NCBI GenBank assembly: GCA_951802195.1
Contig: OX637635.1
Coordinates: forward strand, 682,001-746,000
Origin: Tausonia pullulans
Lineage: Eukaryota > Basidiomycota > Tremellomycetes > Cystofilobasidiales > Mrakiaceae
Length of the DNA stretch: 64,000 nt
Direction: 5' to 3'
The notes below the pieces were generated by a model. The model was not told the origin of the DNA. It made no database searches and saw nothing but the letters and a program-made list of their open reading frames with translations. The position numbers were made by a program, and so were the translations under genes. This document shows positions 31,121 through 42,004 of the stretch, one piece after another; the first letter of the stretch is position 1; every line of letters begins with the position of its first letter.

Positions 31121-32115
31121 ATGGGGAGGGTGGAAGCAAGAGATGGAGGGAGAGGAGATGACAGAGAAAACGACAACATTAGGCTTCCTACGACCCGATG
31201 TAGCAGATGGTTTCTTCCTTTCCCTAGCGAATTTGGTCCCTGGTCAAACCTCGAGACTAAAAAAAACCCTCAATTTGTCCCACTCAGGATGGGTACTAAA
31301 GAAGAAAAACCGCTCCGTATTGACGAGGTTGGAAGTCAGGCAGAAAGCCCGCTCACTCGTATAGCAAACGAAACACGATAGACGTGGGGTAGCAGGCCGC
31401 GGGTAGCCAAGGAGATTAAGGATGAGACAGCTGATCCTCTGTCAGGCTCTAAATCGCGATGATTCAAAGCTCACCACAGCTGGTCGCGGCCCATCGTAGT
31501 ACTAAATTAGTTACTGGCAGGGTCGCTATATCGCTGCATAAAGATATGTTGATGCAGCAGGTAGTGCGGTCAGTGAACCTGCGCCGTCAGGCGCACAGAC
31601 CACAGCACGAACCTTGACGAGCGAAGACGGGAATTCTCCGACTAACTAACTAATCGGCCGGCCGAGCCCACGTTTCGAAGGCCGAGCCCATAAGCGAGCT
31701 GCCGTACGTCGCCAAAATAGCAAGTTCCCCCGATGAACCCAAAGCAGACCAGCGGATCCAAATGTGGACTGAAGCTCGATTGAAATCCTGCGGCCTCCCC
31801 CGCCTTCCGTCTTCCAATCCTGCTGTCCTTGGCTGTCCTGCCTTTGGTCCTAGGATTTGACTGCAGATACCCAGACTCATTGAAGCCCACTCTGTTCCTC
31901 TTCGCTTCCCTCCCGACCTCCAACAGACCCAGTTCTCTTATCCGCACGCTCGCGCAGATCAGCCCCCTTCAGCCCGCCTGAGGACTCCAATCAACAGGCT
32001 TCATCCCGCCCGACCCCTCGTCATAGGCGCCAGCCTAGTCCCATTTTCAGGCCCGCCTTTCTCCCTCCTCCCTTTCCAATCACCTTCTCCCTACCCCACC
32101 ACCTTATCATCCATA
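31121..32115. other. permease upstream region
   Basis: About 1 kb lies between the permease relic and the intact permease. The last approximately 100 bases before the ATG are pyrimidine-rich, as in strong fungal promoters. I see no gene. Nitrogen-regulated GATA-type control would be usual for such permeases, but I did not find a clear cluster of sites. Confidence 0.4.
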
Positions 32116-34642
32116 ATGGACGCTGCGACTCAGGACAAGACCTTCAAGGAGAAGGACGCCGAGGTCGGCATTGAGAAGCCTCGTGCTTCCTCCGAGGCGA
32201 CGCAGTCGGAGCACATCCGGGACAGTGACGGCATCGTCATGTCTGGCGAGCGCGTTGAGGGTGTCGAGCGTGGCCTCAAGTCGAGACACATGAGGTGCGT
32301 CCCTCTTAGTCTGTTGGCTTAGAAGTCTTTCGCCCTGACCTAGCCTCATCTGCGCACAGCATGATTGCCATCGGTGGTGTCCTTGGATCGGGACTCTTCA
32401 TTGTGAGGCCTTTCTTTCCATCCTTCCTCCTGCGATATCGGCGCGAATAGCTAAAAAAGGGCCTCTTCTTTCCTAGGGTACCGGCAAGGCGCTCGCAACT
32501 GGAGGACCCCTTGGTATTCTCCTCGGATACATCATCATGGGTGCGTCTTCTGCATGCTCTTTTGGTGGAGTTACATAGGTTCTAATGCCCTTGATTCGTT
32601 GTGTATTTAGGCGCTGTCGTGTGAGCTCAGGACCGTGCGCTTGACAAGACGCCCTTGTCTTACGCTTCTGCTTTGTTTCTCTTCTCCTTACAGCTACTCC
32701 GTCATGGTCGGCGCTGGAGAGATGGCCTCCATTTACCCTCTCTCAGGAGGTTTCGTCCTGTTTGCTACTCGTTTCCTGTGAGTTTTGTCCGTGTCCGGCT
32801 TGTTGCGAGGCGAGGATGGCGCGCTGACCGGAGGCGTGCATCTCCTGCGTCTCCTCAGTGACCCTGCGATGGGTTTCGCACTCGGGTGGAACTACTGGTA
32901 CCAGCTCGCTATCACGATCCCTGCTGAGTGAGTCCGGGCTCAGGCGATGCGTATTTTGTGCGACGAGCGGCCCTCTGACGGAAGTTCGCCTGTGCTCTCC
33001 CTAGGGTCTCCGCCGGATACATCCTTATCGAGTACTGGGATACCTCCAAGTTCCCCATCTACGCTTGGATTGTTCTCTACCTTGGATGTCTCTCAATTGT
33101 CAACCTCGCCCCAGTTCGCTACTACGGAGAGGTTGAGTTCTGGTTCGCCATTCTTAAGGTCTTTACAATCATCGGCCTCATCCTCACCCTCCTCATCATC
33201 GACCTCGGAGGAGTTTCTGGCCAGGAGCGCATCGGCTTCCGCTACGTGCGTCTCAAAGTGCTTTCATCGTTGACCAGATCTGCCACGAACTGACGGCGCG
33301 TCTCGCCCCATACCATAGTGGAAGAACCCTGGAGCCCTTCCCCAGCTCAACGGCATTGAGGGATCTCTCGGTCGCTTCCTCAGCTTCTGGACCGTTTTCC
33401 TTCAGGCTGCCTTCGTATGTGCCATCTAGGGTTGGGTCAGGAATGTTCTCTAAGCTTGACTGACGTTGCGTTGTCCTCTTTGCAGTCCTTCCTCTGCACC
33501 GAGGTCGTCGTCCTCGTCGCTGCTGAGGCCCAGAACCCCCGCGTCACTATCCCCCGGGCGACCAAGTCCGTCTTCTACCGTATCCTCATATTCTATCTAG
33601 GTGGCGTTCTCGTCATCGGCATGTGCGTCCCCTACGACGACCCCAAGCTACTCTCGGACGCCGGAGACGCCTCGGCCTCGCCCTTCGTCATTGCGATCCA
33701 GAACGCCGGTATCTCAGCACTTCCGGCCATTGTCAACGCATCCATCCTCCTCGCGACTTTCTCGGCCGGCAACTCCTTCGTCTATGCGTGCTCGCGCTCG
33801 CTTTACGGCCTTGCCCTTGACCAGCAGGCTCCCAAGATCTTCCTCAAGACTTGGAACCACATCCCTTATGTCGCTGTTATCTTCTCCCTTTCCTTCGGAC
33901 TTCTCAGCTTCATGACTGTCTCGAGCGGTGCCTCGGTTGTCTTCAACTGTGCGTTCCTTTTTTTGTCGTCTGTTCCTGGGCCCATTTCGCTGACGATTGC
34001 TCATCTGCGGCGTTTCCATCAGGGTTCTACACCCTCTCCTCCATCTCCGGAATCATGGCCTGGGTGGTCATCCTCGCGTCATATCTCCGCTTCCGCGCGG
34101 CGTGCATTAAGCAGGGCGTCGACCGGTCCAAGTTCCCCTATCAGGCACCCTTCCAGCCCTACCTCTCGTGGTTCGGCATGTTCTTCCTCATTCTCGTTGT
34201 CTTCTTCAATGGTTCATCCTCCTCCTTGCTTACCCTAAAACCGATAGCCCGTTCTGACTGTTTGTGCCTTCTTTTTCGACCCTACAGGCTTCCAGGTCTT
34301 CCTATCTGGAGGATGGGACGTCTCGGGCTTCGTCTCGGCCTATATCTCCATTCCCATCTTCTTCGTCTTCTACGTTCCTTACAAGTTCATCAAAAAGACT
34401 AGATACGTTCGGTGCGTCTGCTCTCTTCTGCCCTCCAGAGCTCTCCCCTCTGTAAGCCAACACTGACGTCTCGCTTTCTTTCCCAAACCAGGCTCGACGA
34501 GATGGACCTCTCTGGTCGGAATGAGTACGAGATCGGGGAGCGCGAGGACGAGAAGGCCGCCCGCCAGGCCGAGCTCCGGGGCAAGACCGGCTTCTTCAAG
34601 CGTCTCATCCACGGCGTTGGTGCCTCGCTCGGGTTCACCTGA
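32116..34642 (+). CDS. amino-acid permease (yeast AAT family)
   Basis: This plasma-membrane proton-coupled amino-acid permease is of the yeast AAT (Gap1/Agp1-like) family with 12 predicted membrane segments. The cytosolic N-tail (MDAATQDKTFKEKDAEVGIE) ends in GLKSRHMSMIAIGGVLGSGLF, the family's TM1 signature. Others are GPLGILLGYIIMG, YPLSGGFVLFATRFLDPAMGFALGW (in parts), FPIYAWIVLYLGCLSIVN, GEVEFWFAILKVFTIIGLIL, AAEAQNPRVTIPRATKSVFY, SAGNSFVYACSRSLYGLAL, QAPKIF and GFYTLSSISGIMAWVVILAS. The C-tail has RLDEMDLSGRNEYEIGERED and Lys-rich parts that could take ubiquitin for endocytosis (inferred). The length of about 545 residues is normal. About ten short introns. The stop TGA is at 34640-34642. 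The substrate cannot be told from sequence. A relic of a related 3' end lies 1 kb upstream. Confidence 0.93.
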
Positions 34643-35397
34643 GCGAGCGAAAGCGAACCCATGACGACCTTCATCACACACAAACTTCGCCTTTTGTCTG
34701 TTTTTGTTTTCTTTCTTCTTTCTGTCTTTCTTTCTTTCTTCCCCATCTCTTCAGCATTGTCTGCCTTTGTACTGCTCTAGCAAGATGCACTGTCCCTCTG
34801 GATTGTTATAGAGACTAATCTTTTGCCTGCAACGCGAAACGCCGCATGCTCGCCTGCTCACGAGATGAGCATCAATGAGAGAGCCTGAGATGCACCGATT
34901 CACGGCTCTGGCGGACGAGGATGTGCCGCTGAGGCCACAATATGATGAACGTTGCGTAGGGGAGAGGAGGCTGGCAGCGAGGCAGGAAAGCCCGAAATCC
35001 GTCGGCGAGGAAATCAGGCAGATGGCGCGCGCTTATGTGTCGCTGCGCCCTGAACGTGCCACAAGGATGCCAAGCTTAGTCCTATGAGCACCTCTGGGTA
35101 TAGTCCGGGGGTCTCGGCTGACCCTGTGTTCCGTGCAATGCCACCAAGATGGTGTTTCGCCCCGCTCCGCCCAAGTGGGCTTGGCTGCTAGACACTGCCG
35201 CATTCCCCGCAGCGGAGCTCAGCCCCGTCGAACAACTCTTTCAGCCGATACCTCGCCGCCAGTCGCAGACCCGTGCCCCCCTTTTTTTTTTTCCCTTCAT
35301 GGTTCCCCATTCCTGGCTTTTGGTGCTGCTGGAACATGTAATCTACCTAAGCATTAGGCAGCACCTCCCTTCCCCACCTTCACCCCACAAACGTCTA
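34643..35397. other. permease / HHE convergent flank
   Basis: This is 3' flank of the permease (pyrimidine-rich TTTCTTTC stretch near 34710-34745) and of the HHE gene. Short open frames occur, but none has splice or codon support. Confidence 0.4.
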
Positions 35398-37460
35398 TTA
35401 TTGCCCCCGCCCTTGTACCTTTTCCACCGGCGCCCTAGCCAGTTCATTCCCTGTCGGCGTAACCGCTGCCGTGCGGACTCCTCGGAAAGCCTCCTCGGCC
35501 TTCTGCCTTTTGATTGACCTCGCGCTCTTCGGGATCGGGGTGTTGCGTTGTGTTGTTGCCGTCATGGACCCACTGGAGACGCTCTCAGCGACCTGGCTCG
35601 AGCTGCCGCTGATCGTCGGCAAGGGTACGAAGGACATGGTGGCCGATCGGGCGTTGCCGAAGACGTTCAGCTGGCCGGGCCACTTTCCATCTGCATGGTG
35701 GCTCGTCAGCTCAATATAGAGATAACAGAACAGAGGCAGGGAGGAAGGGATGATGCCACGCACATTGCCACGACGTCTTGTACTTCCGGCCGAGGATGAG
35801 AGGGAGGAGGATCCGTTTGACAAGGGAGGAGAAGAGAGGCCATTCTCGGCCTGGGGGAGTGTTGACGATGAGGACCGCTGAAGCATATAGTGTCAGGTCA
35901 AGGGTTCGCATGGAAGAAAGGGACGATGGGAACGAACGAAGGGCGGTATAGAGATGCCTGCGAAATGCGGTAGGGGAGCGCGCCGATTGCTCGTCAGCGT
36001 TGACATCCAGCGCCGCTCGTCCTCATGCTCGCCCGACTCACCGCTTGTAGTCCTTCACAATGTGTTTCTGAAGCGAGGCTCCTTGCTTGTCGAGATCAGA
36101 AACGGAGAAGGACTCTCGCAGGACGTTCGGATCCAGCGTCTCAAGCTCATCGGCGAAGTGGGTGGCGAGCTCGATGGCGAAGGCTGGCGAAAAGGTCAAT
36201 CAGTTTTAGAGTATAGGAAAGATGAATGGATCCAAAGTGCTTACTGTCGATGATGGCAAGGACCGTTTCGGAGTCGAAGATGCTGGGATCGTTGATGCAG
36301 CTCTTGAGGTAGAACTGTCAAGTGGCAGCGAAGAGTGAAGAGTCAGAGATGTTCGAGTTTTATGAAGCAGCGAGAGAGACAGACCTTGAGCGCTCGAATG
36401 CCGTCGTCAAACTAGAGACGGAGGGCGTCAGGAGAGCACGGCGTACAATTTTTATTCATTACAAAAAAGGTCCCACTCACGGAGGCATGCTGCTCGAGGT
36501 TGTTCTGCATGCTGACAGAGACCTCAAGGAGGGGGAAGAAGTACTCCTGGAGGGGGAGGGACAAAAACACGCTGTTTTAGACGTTTGGCTTCGGGCTTCT
36601 CTATTTCATCTAAGCCTCACCTCCTCGATATCGTGGTGTGTTTCGATGGCATGAATGACAGCGCTAGCGTAGCGAGAAAAGGCGAGCCTGTCTATGGTGA
36701 TGTGCGGGGCGTGCTGAATTATTGTAAAAAAAAATATACACATGTCCGTCAGATCGGGAGCGTTTATAAGACGGTTGAGACGGGCCTCTCACCAAGTAGA
36801 CTTGCTGCGGGTGAGAGAGAGAGGCATCATCAGCCTTTGGCCGTTTCAAAAGGCAAGTCCGCTGATGCGATCAACTCACCTCGAGGCCATTCCAAAGTGC
36901 GACATGGACGTTGGCTAGGTGTTTCGTTCCCGTCAGCCCAGGAGAAGACGAACGATCTGAGTTCAAGACGCACCCATCTCCCACCTCGGCCGCCAGAACG
37001 GGTCGGCCGGAAGCCTGTCCCCCGCATGGAACCGACACGCGTCGAGCGCAAGGACGACCTCCTCATGCTCCATGATAGAGTGTCGCTGGCTTCGTTGGCC
37101 CTCATCTTCCTCGACTGATAGGATCGGCCGGTCCTTTGCCTTTGATGGCAGGTCCGGCGACGGGTTCGAGTATCTCAGGCTCGTCTGCGCCGTGCTGACG
37201 AAGGAGCTGGTCCGAGGAGACGTGGCGTCTTCGTCGTCTGGGTGGATGTCCCTCGTTCGGCCGCGACGAAGTCCGAGCTCGGAGTGGTAGGATGAAATGG
37301 TCGAGGAGGGAGTCGGGGAGGATCGACGTACGTAGGGTTCTGGGCGGGGTATGGAGTCATCCTGGTAGTGAGAGTATACGTCGAGCGAGGTCGCTGGCGA
37401 GGGGAAGGAGCGGAGAACGTCGAGGATATGCACCGGCTGAGACGACGAGGAGGAGGTCAT
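35398..37460 (-). CDS. hemerythrin-like (HHE) domain protein
   Basis: This protein has a hemerythrin/HHE four-helix domain, which binds a non-haem di-iron or other metal pair; the role in fungi is not settled. The N-terminal approximately 170 residues are Ser/Pro/Arg-rich (MTSSSSSQPVHILDVLRS), with YRWHMEHEEVV-like SIMEHEEVVLALDACRFHAG before the domain. The HHE part runs NVHVALWNGLE, QVYL, HAPHITIDRLAFSRYASAVI, HAIETHHDIEE, EYFFPLLEVS, NLEQHAS, FDDGIRALK and AIELATHFADELETL. These give the expected His/Glu ligand pattern (HHxxEE, QHxxxD, HFxxE). The tail is Ser/Thr-rich and basic. About nine introns, including a 12-nt exon for QVYL (36793-36804) and a 27-nt exon for FDDGIRALK. The start at 37460 has a good ACC-ATG context; an in-frame ATG at 37520 is possible. 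Confidence 0.75.
36793..36804 (-). other. HHE-gene 12-nt microexon
   Basis: The twelve bases encode QVYL, with acccgcag before and gtgaga after on the minus strand. Both flanking joins are phase 0. Inclusion gives NGLE-QVYL-HAPHI, which fits the usual HHE pattern in which a Tyr/Leu segment links the first two helices. Confidence 0.65.
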
Positions 37461-38077
37461 GGTGGCTAGGTTGTCGTTTGAGTAAAAGTTCTTCGACTGA
37501 ACAGATATTCTAGCTTTCAAAGCGGCCTCATCGGGACTCCCCGGGAATGGCCGTTGCGTGCGGAGGAGGGGAGAAGATGGGCAGACTCGAGAAGAAGCAG
37601 GAAGGGGATCCCTGGAGAAGGGCCAGCCGGAGCTTACTCCGTGAGCTGGGGCTGTCTGTCTCTCTTTCCGCAGTGCTTTACTTTGGAGGGATCAAAACAC
37701 TGATATTTGGAAATTCATGCAAAGAATTCGGAAGCGTGGTACAAGGTGAAAGTGGTTAAGACACGCTCGATTTCGGCGGTTTCGCTGCGCATCTGCGACC
37801 TTTCACTTTGCCCCTCCCTCCCCCTTCTTCGTGCGCCTTCGAAGGCGGCGCTCCGCCCTATGATGCACTCCAAACATGCCCCTTATCCGTCTCATTTCAT
37901 CCAGCTTTCGCCTCCGACCCGCGCTTGGCTGATGTGTGAAGCTGTAACAGAATGGGGCGCGCGCGCGCGTGATTTCGTCTGTCGTGCGCTGTATCGGGCT
38001 TTATTCTCTTGTCCCCTTGTACCTTGCAGTGATAGCGCGATCAAAACGAAAACCCATTATCTCTCTCCCTGTCTACC
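37461..38077. other. HHE upstream / bS18m downstream flank
   Basis: This is promoter of the HHE gene and 3' flank of bS18m. It contains a short alternating GC stretch (GCGCGCGCGC near 37960-37970). I see no gene. Confidence 0.4.
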
Positions 38078-39661
38078 TCAGATACGGCCGAACCCACCTA
38101 CAACAGGCGGGAACCCGCCCTCGGGCTTCGGCTGCCTCTGCCCAACGATCGGCGCCTGGATCGCTCCCACCGCGGCTCTTCCACCCGGCGCGAAAGGGTT
38201 CGGCCTCGCCGATCGGAAGCCGGACTGGGCATTCGGGTTGCCGACGGCGAGTCCTCCGGGAGAGCCCGCGGCGGCGAAGAAGGTTGAGAGCGTAGGCGTC
38301 GGCTGGTGTGACGTTGCGGCGTCAACCTTGCGGGCACGAGCCGGATCAAAGGGGTCTGGCAGGCAACAGGAAAGGGACAGGTTTAGTGAAGAAGACGGAA
38401 GAAGAAGGCAGGTCGAAGATCGCTCGGCGCACCCATGTTGCCCCACCGGCTCAAGAGACCCATCCTCTGCGCACGCTTGACCGCGAGCCCAACCTGCCGC
38501 TGCCTGTTCCTCGTGAGACCTGTCTCGGCGCGAGACTTAATGCGACCCGTCTCGGAGAGGAAGGCCGAGAGGAGCCGGCCGTTGCGGTACTCGTTCATCG
38601 GGTGGATCTTGAGTCGGTGGAAAGGGTCAATCGCCCGAGCCTCCACGGCGGAGGGACCAAGAATGGCTTTCGGCCGACGATAGATGGACTCGTCGTGTCG
38701 GTTCGGCCACTTGAGCTCGGCGGGGGTGTAGATCTGGGGTCGGACGGGACAAAGGTTAACGTCTCAGCTGGTTGCCTGTCAAGAAACGGCGCGCGCTCGC
38801 TCGCTCGCTCGCTCGCGTGCGTCAATGCACGGGGTTCAAGACGATCGATCCCTCGACGACGCGGGCAGCCAGCGTTCAAGACACGTGAATCTTCAAAAGA
38901 AGCAAGAGAGAGCGACAACATGCCAGTGCTCGAACAAGCCAGCAGGCCAGAGAGAGACAGAGAGAAAGAGAGAGAGAGAGGGCGGTAGCAAGGCTTGGAG
39001 GTGCGTTGACCGTCGCGAGAAGAGCGCAGCCCTGCTCTGGCAGGCTCGTTCTCGGCCCGCACGCCTTTCTAGCCGAGCATAGTACGAGGCCGGTGGCAGA
39101 AAACACCTCAGGATGACTATACTGATCCAGCAGACTGAGCTGCCCTGTTGCAGCTCCCCGGCCAGGTCGGAGCAAGGTCCAAGGCGGACTATGAACAGGG
39201 CGACGGCGGCCTTGCCGTTCCCTCTCTCTCCGGCTCGCGCGTCGACAAGCGTACGTTTACAAGAGCAAGATGAGCGGAAGGAACTGACGTCTCCCTTGTT
39301 CATCGGCCTCAGACCGTTACCGGGCGCTCCGGGCGCTCCCCGTCGAGCGTCGTGGCCTTGAGGGAGGTCGGACGAACCAGTCGCGTCAGCTGTGTGGGTT
39401 TCCGGCTCGCGAGCACGCTGGATCCGCGCGGGGCAAGCACGCAGACCTCCCTCCCCTCCCCTACTCACGAGGCGGCCGGGCCATGTTGGTGAAGGGAGCA
39501 AAGGCATTGACGTGGTAGTTGGAAGCCGGGCGAGCCGCCGAGGTTGAGAGGGCCCGGGAGGAGCCAGACGCGGCGGTGGAAGACGAGGCGACGGCGCCGG
39601 AGGCGGAGGCGACACAGGGGCCGGCCGAGGTCGTCCGAAGGGAGCGAAGCAGGGAGGCCAT
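38078..39661 (-). CDS. mitochondrial small-subunit ribosomal protein bS18m
   Basis: This is the mitochondrial ribosomal protein of the bacterial S18 family, in the small-subunit platform near 16S-like rRNA. The first exon gives a Ser/Ala/Arg-rich presequence (MASLLRSLRTTSAGPCVASA; RALSTSAARPASNY). After a long intron come a short exon ending MNKGD and the core exon IYTPAELKWPNRHDESIYRR, then DPFHRLKIHPMNEYRNGRLLSAFLSE, TGRIKSRAETGLTRNRQRQV and GLAVKRAQRMGLLSRWG. This matches the S18 fold (TGRIxPRxxTGLxxKxQRxxxxAIKRAR). The last exon adds an approximately 90-residue Gly/Pro/Ala tail (FAAAGSPGGLAVGNPNAQSG) that S18 proteins do not usually have. The start at 39661 gives the presequence. It is head-to-head with the respiratory subunit gene at 40013. 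The middle short exon (about 39281-39347) is the least certain. Confidence 0.85.
38791..38817. repeat. (CGCT)n tetranucleotide repeat
   Basis: About six CGCT units lie within the long bS18m intron. A (GA)-rich stretch follows at about 38950-38982. Confidence 0.8.
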
Positions 39662-40012
39662 GGCTGGCTGGCGAGAGAGGGGTGATGGTCGTCGGCCAAG
39701 CGAGTGAGCGACGCCTGTACTTTTCCGTTCCGATGGCGGCGGCGCGGGTCGCGCGGCGGTGAGAGTGGGGTTGGAGGGCGCGTCGTCGAGCTCCCTCGTC
39801 TCTCGGTCGACGTATGTCTGCGGGGAGATAGTCAAACGGTGGCATGTTCCTGGCGGCATCGAGTGCCCCAGTGGCGAGCATGCGATGGCCCGGCTCGGGG
39901 TGTCCGTTGCCATGGCGACGGCGCCCGGCTGGAGAGGCCCCCTGCCGCCTGCTCTCGCCGTCTCGCGGGCTTCCCTCCCTCGACCGCCACCCGTCTTCCA
40001 CACTCACCCAGC
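39662..40012. promoter_or_regulatory. divergent promoter for two mitochondrial genes
   Basis: Exactly 351 bp separate the start codons of bS18m (minus) and the NDUFA4/B12D-like gene (plus). The stretch is GC-rich without a clear TATA box. Shared control of two nuclear genes for mitochondrial proteins is inferred. Confidence 0.5.
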
Positions 40013-41114
40013 ATGCAGCCCTCCGCCCTCCGCCTCGCCGCGCTTCGCCCCACGGTTGCCCGCTCCTTCCAGCAGTCCGCCCGCCGGAACTTCGTCGGCG
40101 ACGGCTCCAAGTCCGCCCACCCCCAGCCCAAGGCCGACGGCCGCTCCGCCTACGAGGAGTTCACCGACAGGTCCGCCCTCGCCCGCCCCGACGTCGCTCG
40201 CTGCTCTTGGATGAGCGAGCCTAGGCTGATCCTTGCCTGTGCGCTGTGCTCTTGTCCGCCCCTGACAGGTGGTTCGCCATGGAGGTCCTCCCGTGAGTAC
40301 GCCGGGGACTCTGCCTTCGGCGGCAACCCCACCGCCCCCACCGGCTCAAGCCCTCTGCTCTCCTCTCCTCCCGCCAGCATCTGGGCCATCATTGCCGGTG
40401 CCTTCGGTGGTGCCGGATGGTACCTCACCCGTCTTGCCAGGTCCCCGGACGGTGAGCCGCTCCTCCGTGTCTGAGGAGGAGAGAGATCGCTCGCGCTCAC
40501 GACCCTCCCTCGTCCGCTTCTTCGCTCCTCTTCTCCCGCTCTCTCTCCCTCGTGGTCTCGCCTCGGCTTCGCCTTCCGCTCGTCGTCGTCGTTGCCCTTC
40601 GCCCCCAACGCCAGTTGTCTGGGACATGAAGAACAACCCCCGCCCCTGGGAGCACGTCGTGCGTCCCTCGCTCACTCTCTTGCTGCCCTCAGCCCCAGCT
40701 CGCGGCGCCGCTCGCTCTCAGCACGAGAGCGAGGAGCCGCTCGCCCGCAGAAGCGATCCCACCACGCGCTCGCTGCCCGTCTGTGTCTCGCCCACTGACC
40801 ACCCTTCCCTCTCCTCGACGTGCTCTCATGCTCTCATGCCCTCTGTGCGCCCGTTCGCCAGAAGGAGAACCAGCAGGTCAAGCTCCACGCCGTGCGTCCC
40901 CTTTGCCTTGACTTCTCTCGTGCGCGCCCGTGTCCCGACAACGCGTCCTGACGATCTGGGACCCGCTGCTCTCGCTCGTCCTTCTAGGTCAACCACGTCT
41001 ACACCGGAGAGCCGTCCGTCCACCTGCTCCTTCTCCTCCTCCCCTCCGCCCCCCGCCCTTCTTCTGACGTTCCCCTCGTTCGTCAAACACAGCTGGAAGC
41101 GCGACCGTCTCTAA
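40013..41114 (+). CDS. NDUFA4/B12D-like respiratory-chain subunit
   Basis: This small mitochondrial inner-membrane protein is of the B12D/MLRQ (NDUFA4, NI9M) family, an accessory part of complex I or IV. The start MQPSALRLAALRPTVARSFQ gives a presequence (RRNFVGDG). Then come SAYEEFTDRWFAMEVLPI and the single membrane helix IWAIIAGAFGGAGWYLTRLA. The conserved loop SPDVVWDMKNNPRPWEHV and QKENQQVKLHAVNHVY follow, and the final exon gives WKRDRL, as in fungal homologues. The phases of all six inferred introns agree, so the mature product is about 115-120 residues. Codon use is very GC-rich. The stop TAA is at 41112-41114. I am sure of the family; whether it sits in complex I or complex IV in this organism is open. 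Confidence 0.85.
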
Positions 41115-42004
41115 GTCGCTCCCTCCTCTCATCTTTGGGAGGCGAGGAAAGAAAGGCGACGGACGCAGGCGAGAGCCGCTCTGCGCACGCGCCTCGTCTG
41201 CTTCTCGTTCGCGGATTGGCTGGTTGGCTCGAGGGGGTGTGGGAGAGAGAAGGAGAAGGAGGAGGAGGAGGAGAGGGGATATACAAGCTTGGCTTCCGAT
41301 CGAAAAAAAAAAACGCACACACACACACACACACGGACACTCATATATTGACCGTTGGCATAAGGACCAGTTTCGGGGGCGCGGGGAGGGGAGGAGACCG
41401 ATGTGGAGGAGATGAGGTCGTCCAGGAACAGCGCCAGCTGGCGTCGGGTGTCGGTCGCACTCTCGAGCTCTCTCGTTCCGTTCCGCTCGCTCGGGCGGGC
41501 ATCTTTGTCGCGCTCGGTTGGTCTCGTTCGCACGTCCATGGAAGGGAGCAGAAAGAAGGCAAGACAAAAGGGCCGATCGAGGACAGCGGCTTTCGAGGCG
41601 CACAAGAGAGAGAGACAGATAAAAGACCGTGTCCATACCGAGTTCATTCTAACGAAGACGCGATGCTGAGCCGTGGGACAGCCTGAGGACAGACTGAGGA
41701 CAGAATGGGACAAGCAGAGGAGATAAGAAAGAGCAATTGAGAGCAACTGGAGAGAGAAGTGGGAGGTCACGCGGAAGGAACGGATGTGAGGGCGAGCGAG
41801 AGTAAAAGAGATATACAAAGAAAGAGAGGGAAAGAGGGAGAGAGAGCGGGAAGAACGAAGAGAGGGAAGCAAAGGAAGGGGGCAAGGTCCAAGTGTTCGT
41901 CAACGAGGACTAAGTGAAAGAAGACGAGAGACAAGAAAGGAAAGTCCAAAAGCCAAAAGGAGAAGAAGAAAGGAAAAAAAAATTACACCGGAGCAAGGGA
42001 GAGC
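41115..42004. other. convergent 3' flank with microsatellites
   Basis: This is shared 3' region of the respiratory subunit gene and the large low-complexity gene. It holds an A10 tract and a CA repeat at 41302-41334 and long GA-rich stretches (41590-41960). I see no gene. Confidence 0.5.
41316..41334 (+). repeat. (CA)n microsatellite
   Basis: About nine CA units directly follow an A-rich tract. Confidence 0.9.

Noticed and set aside
41224-41415. Open frame across the CA repeat as a small gene
   Set aside because: It is low-complexity (GGE-, HTHT-type) translation of a microsatellite in a 3' flank, with no splice or start support.
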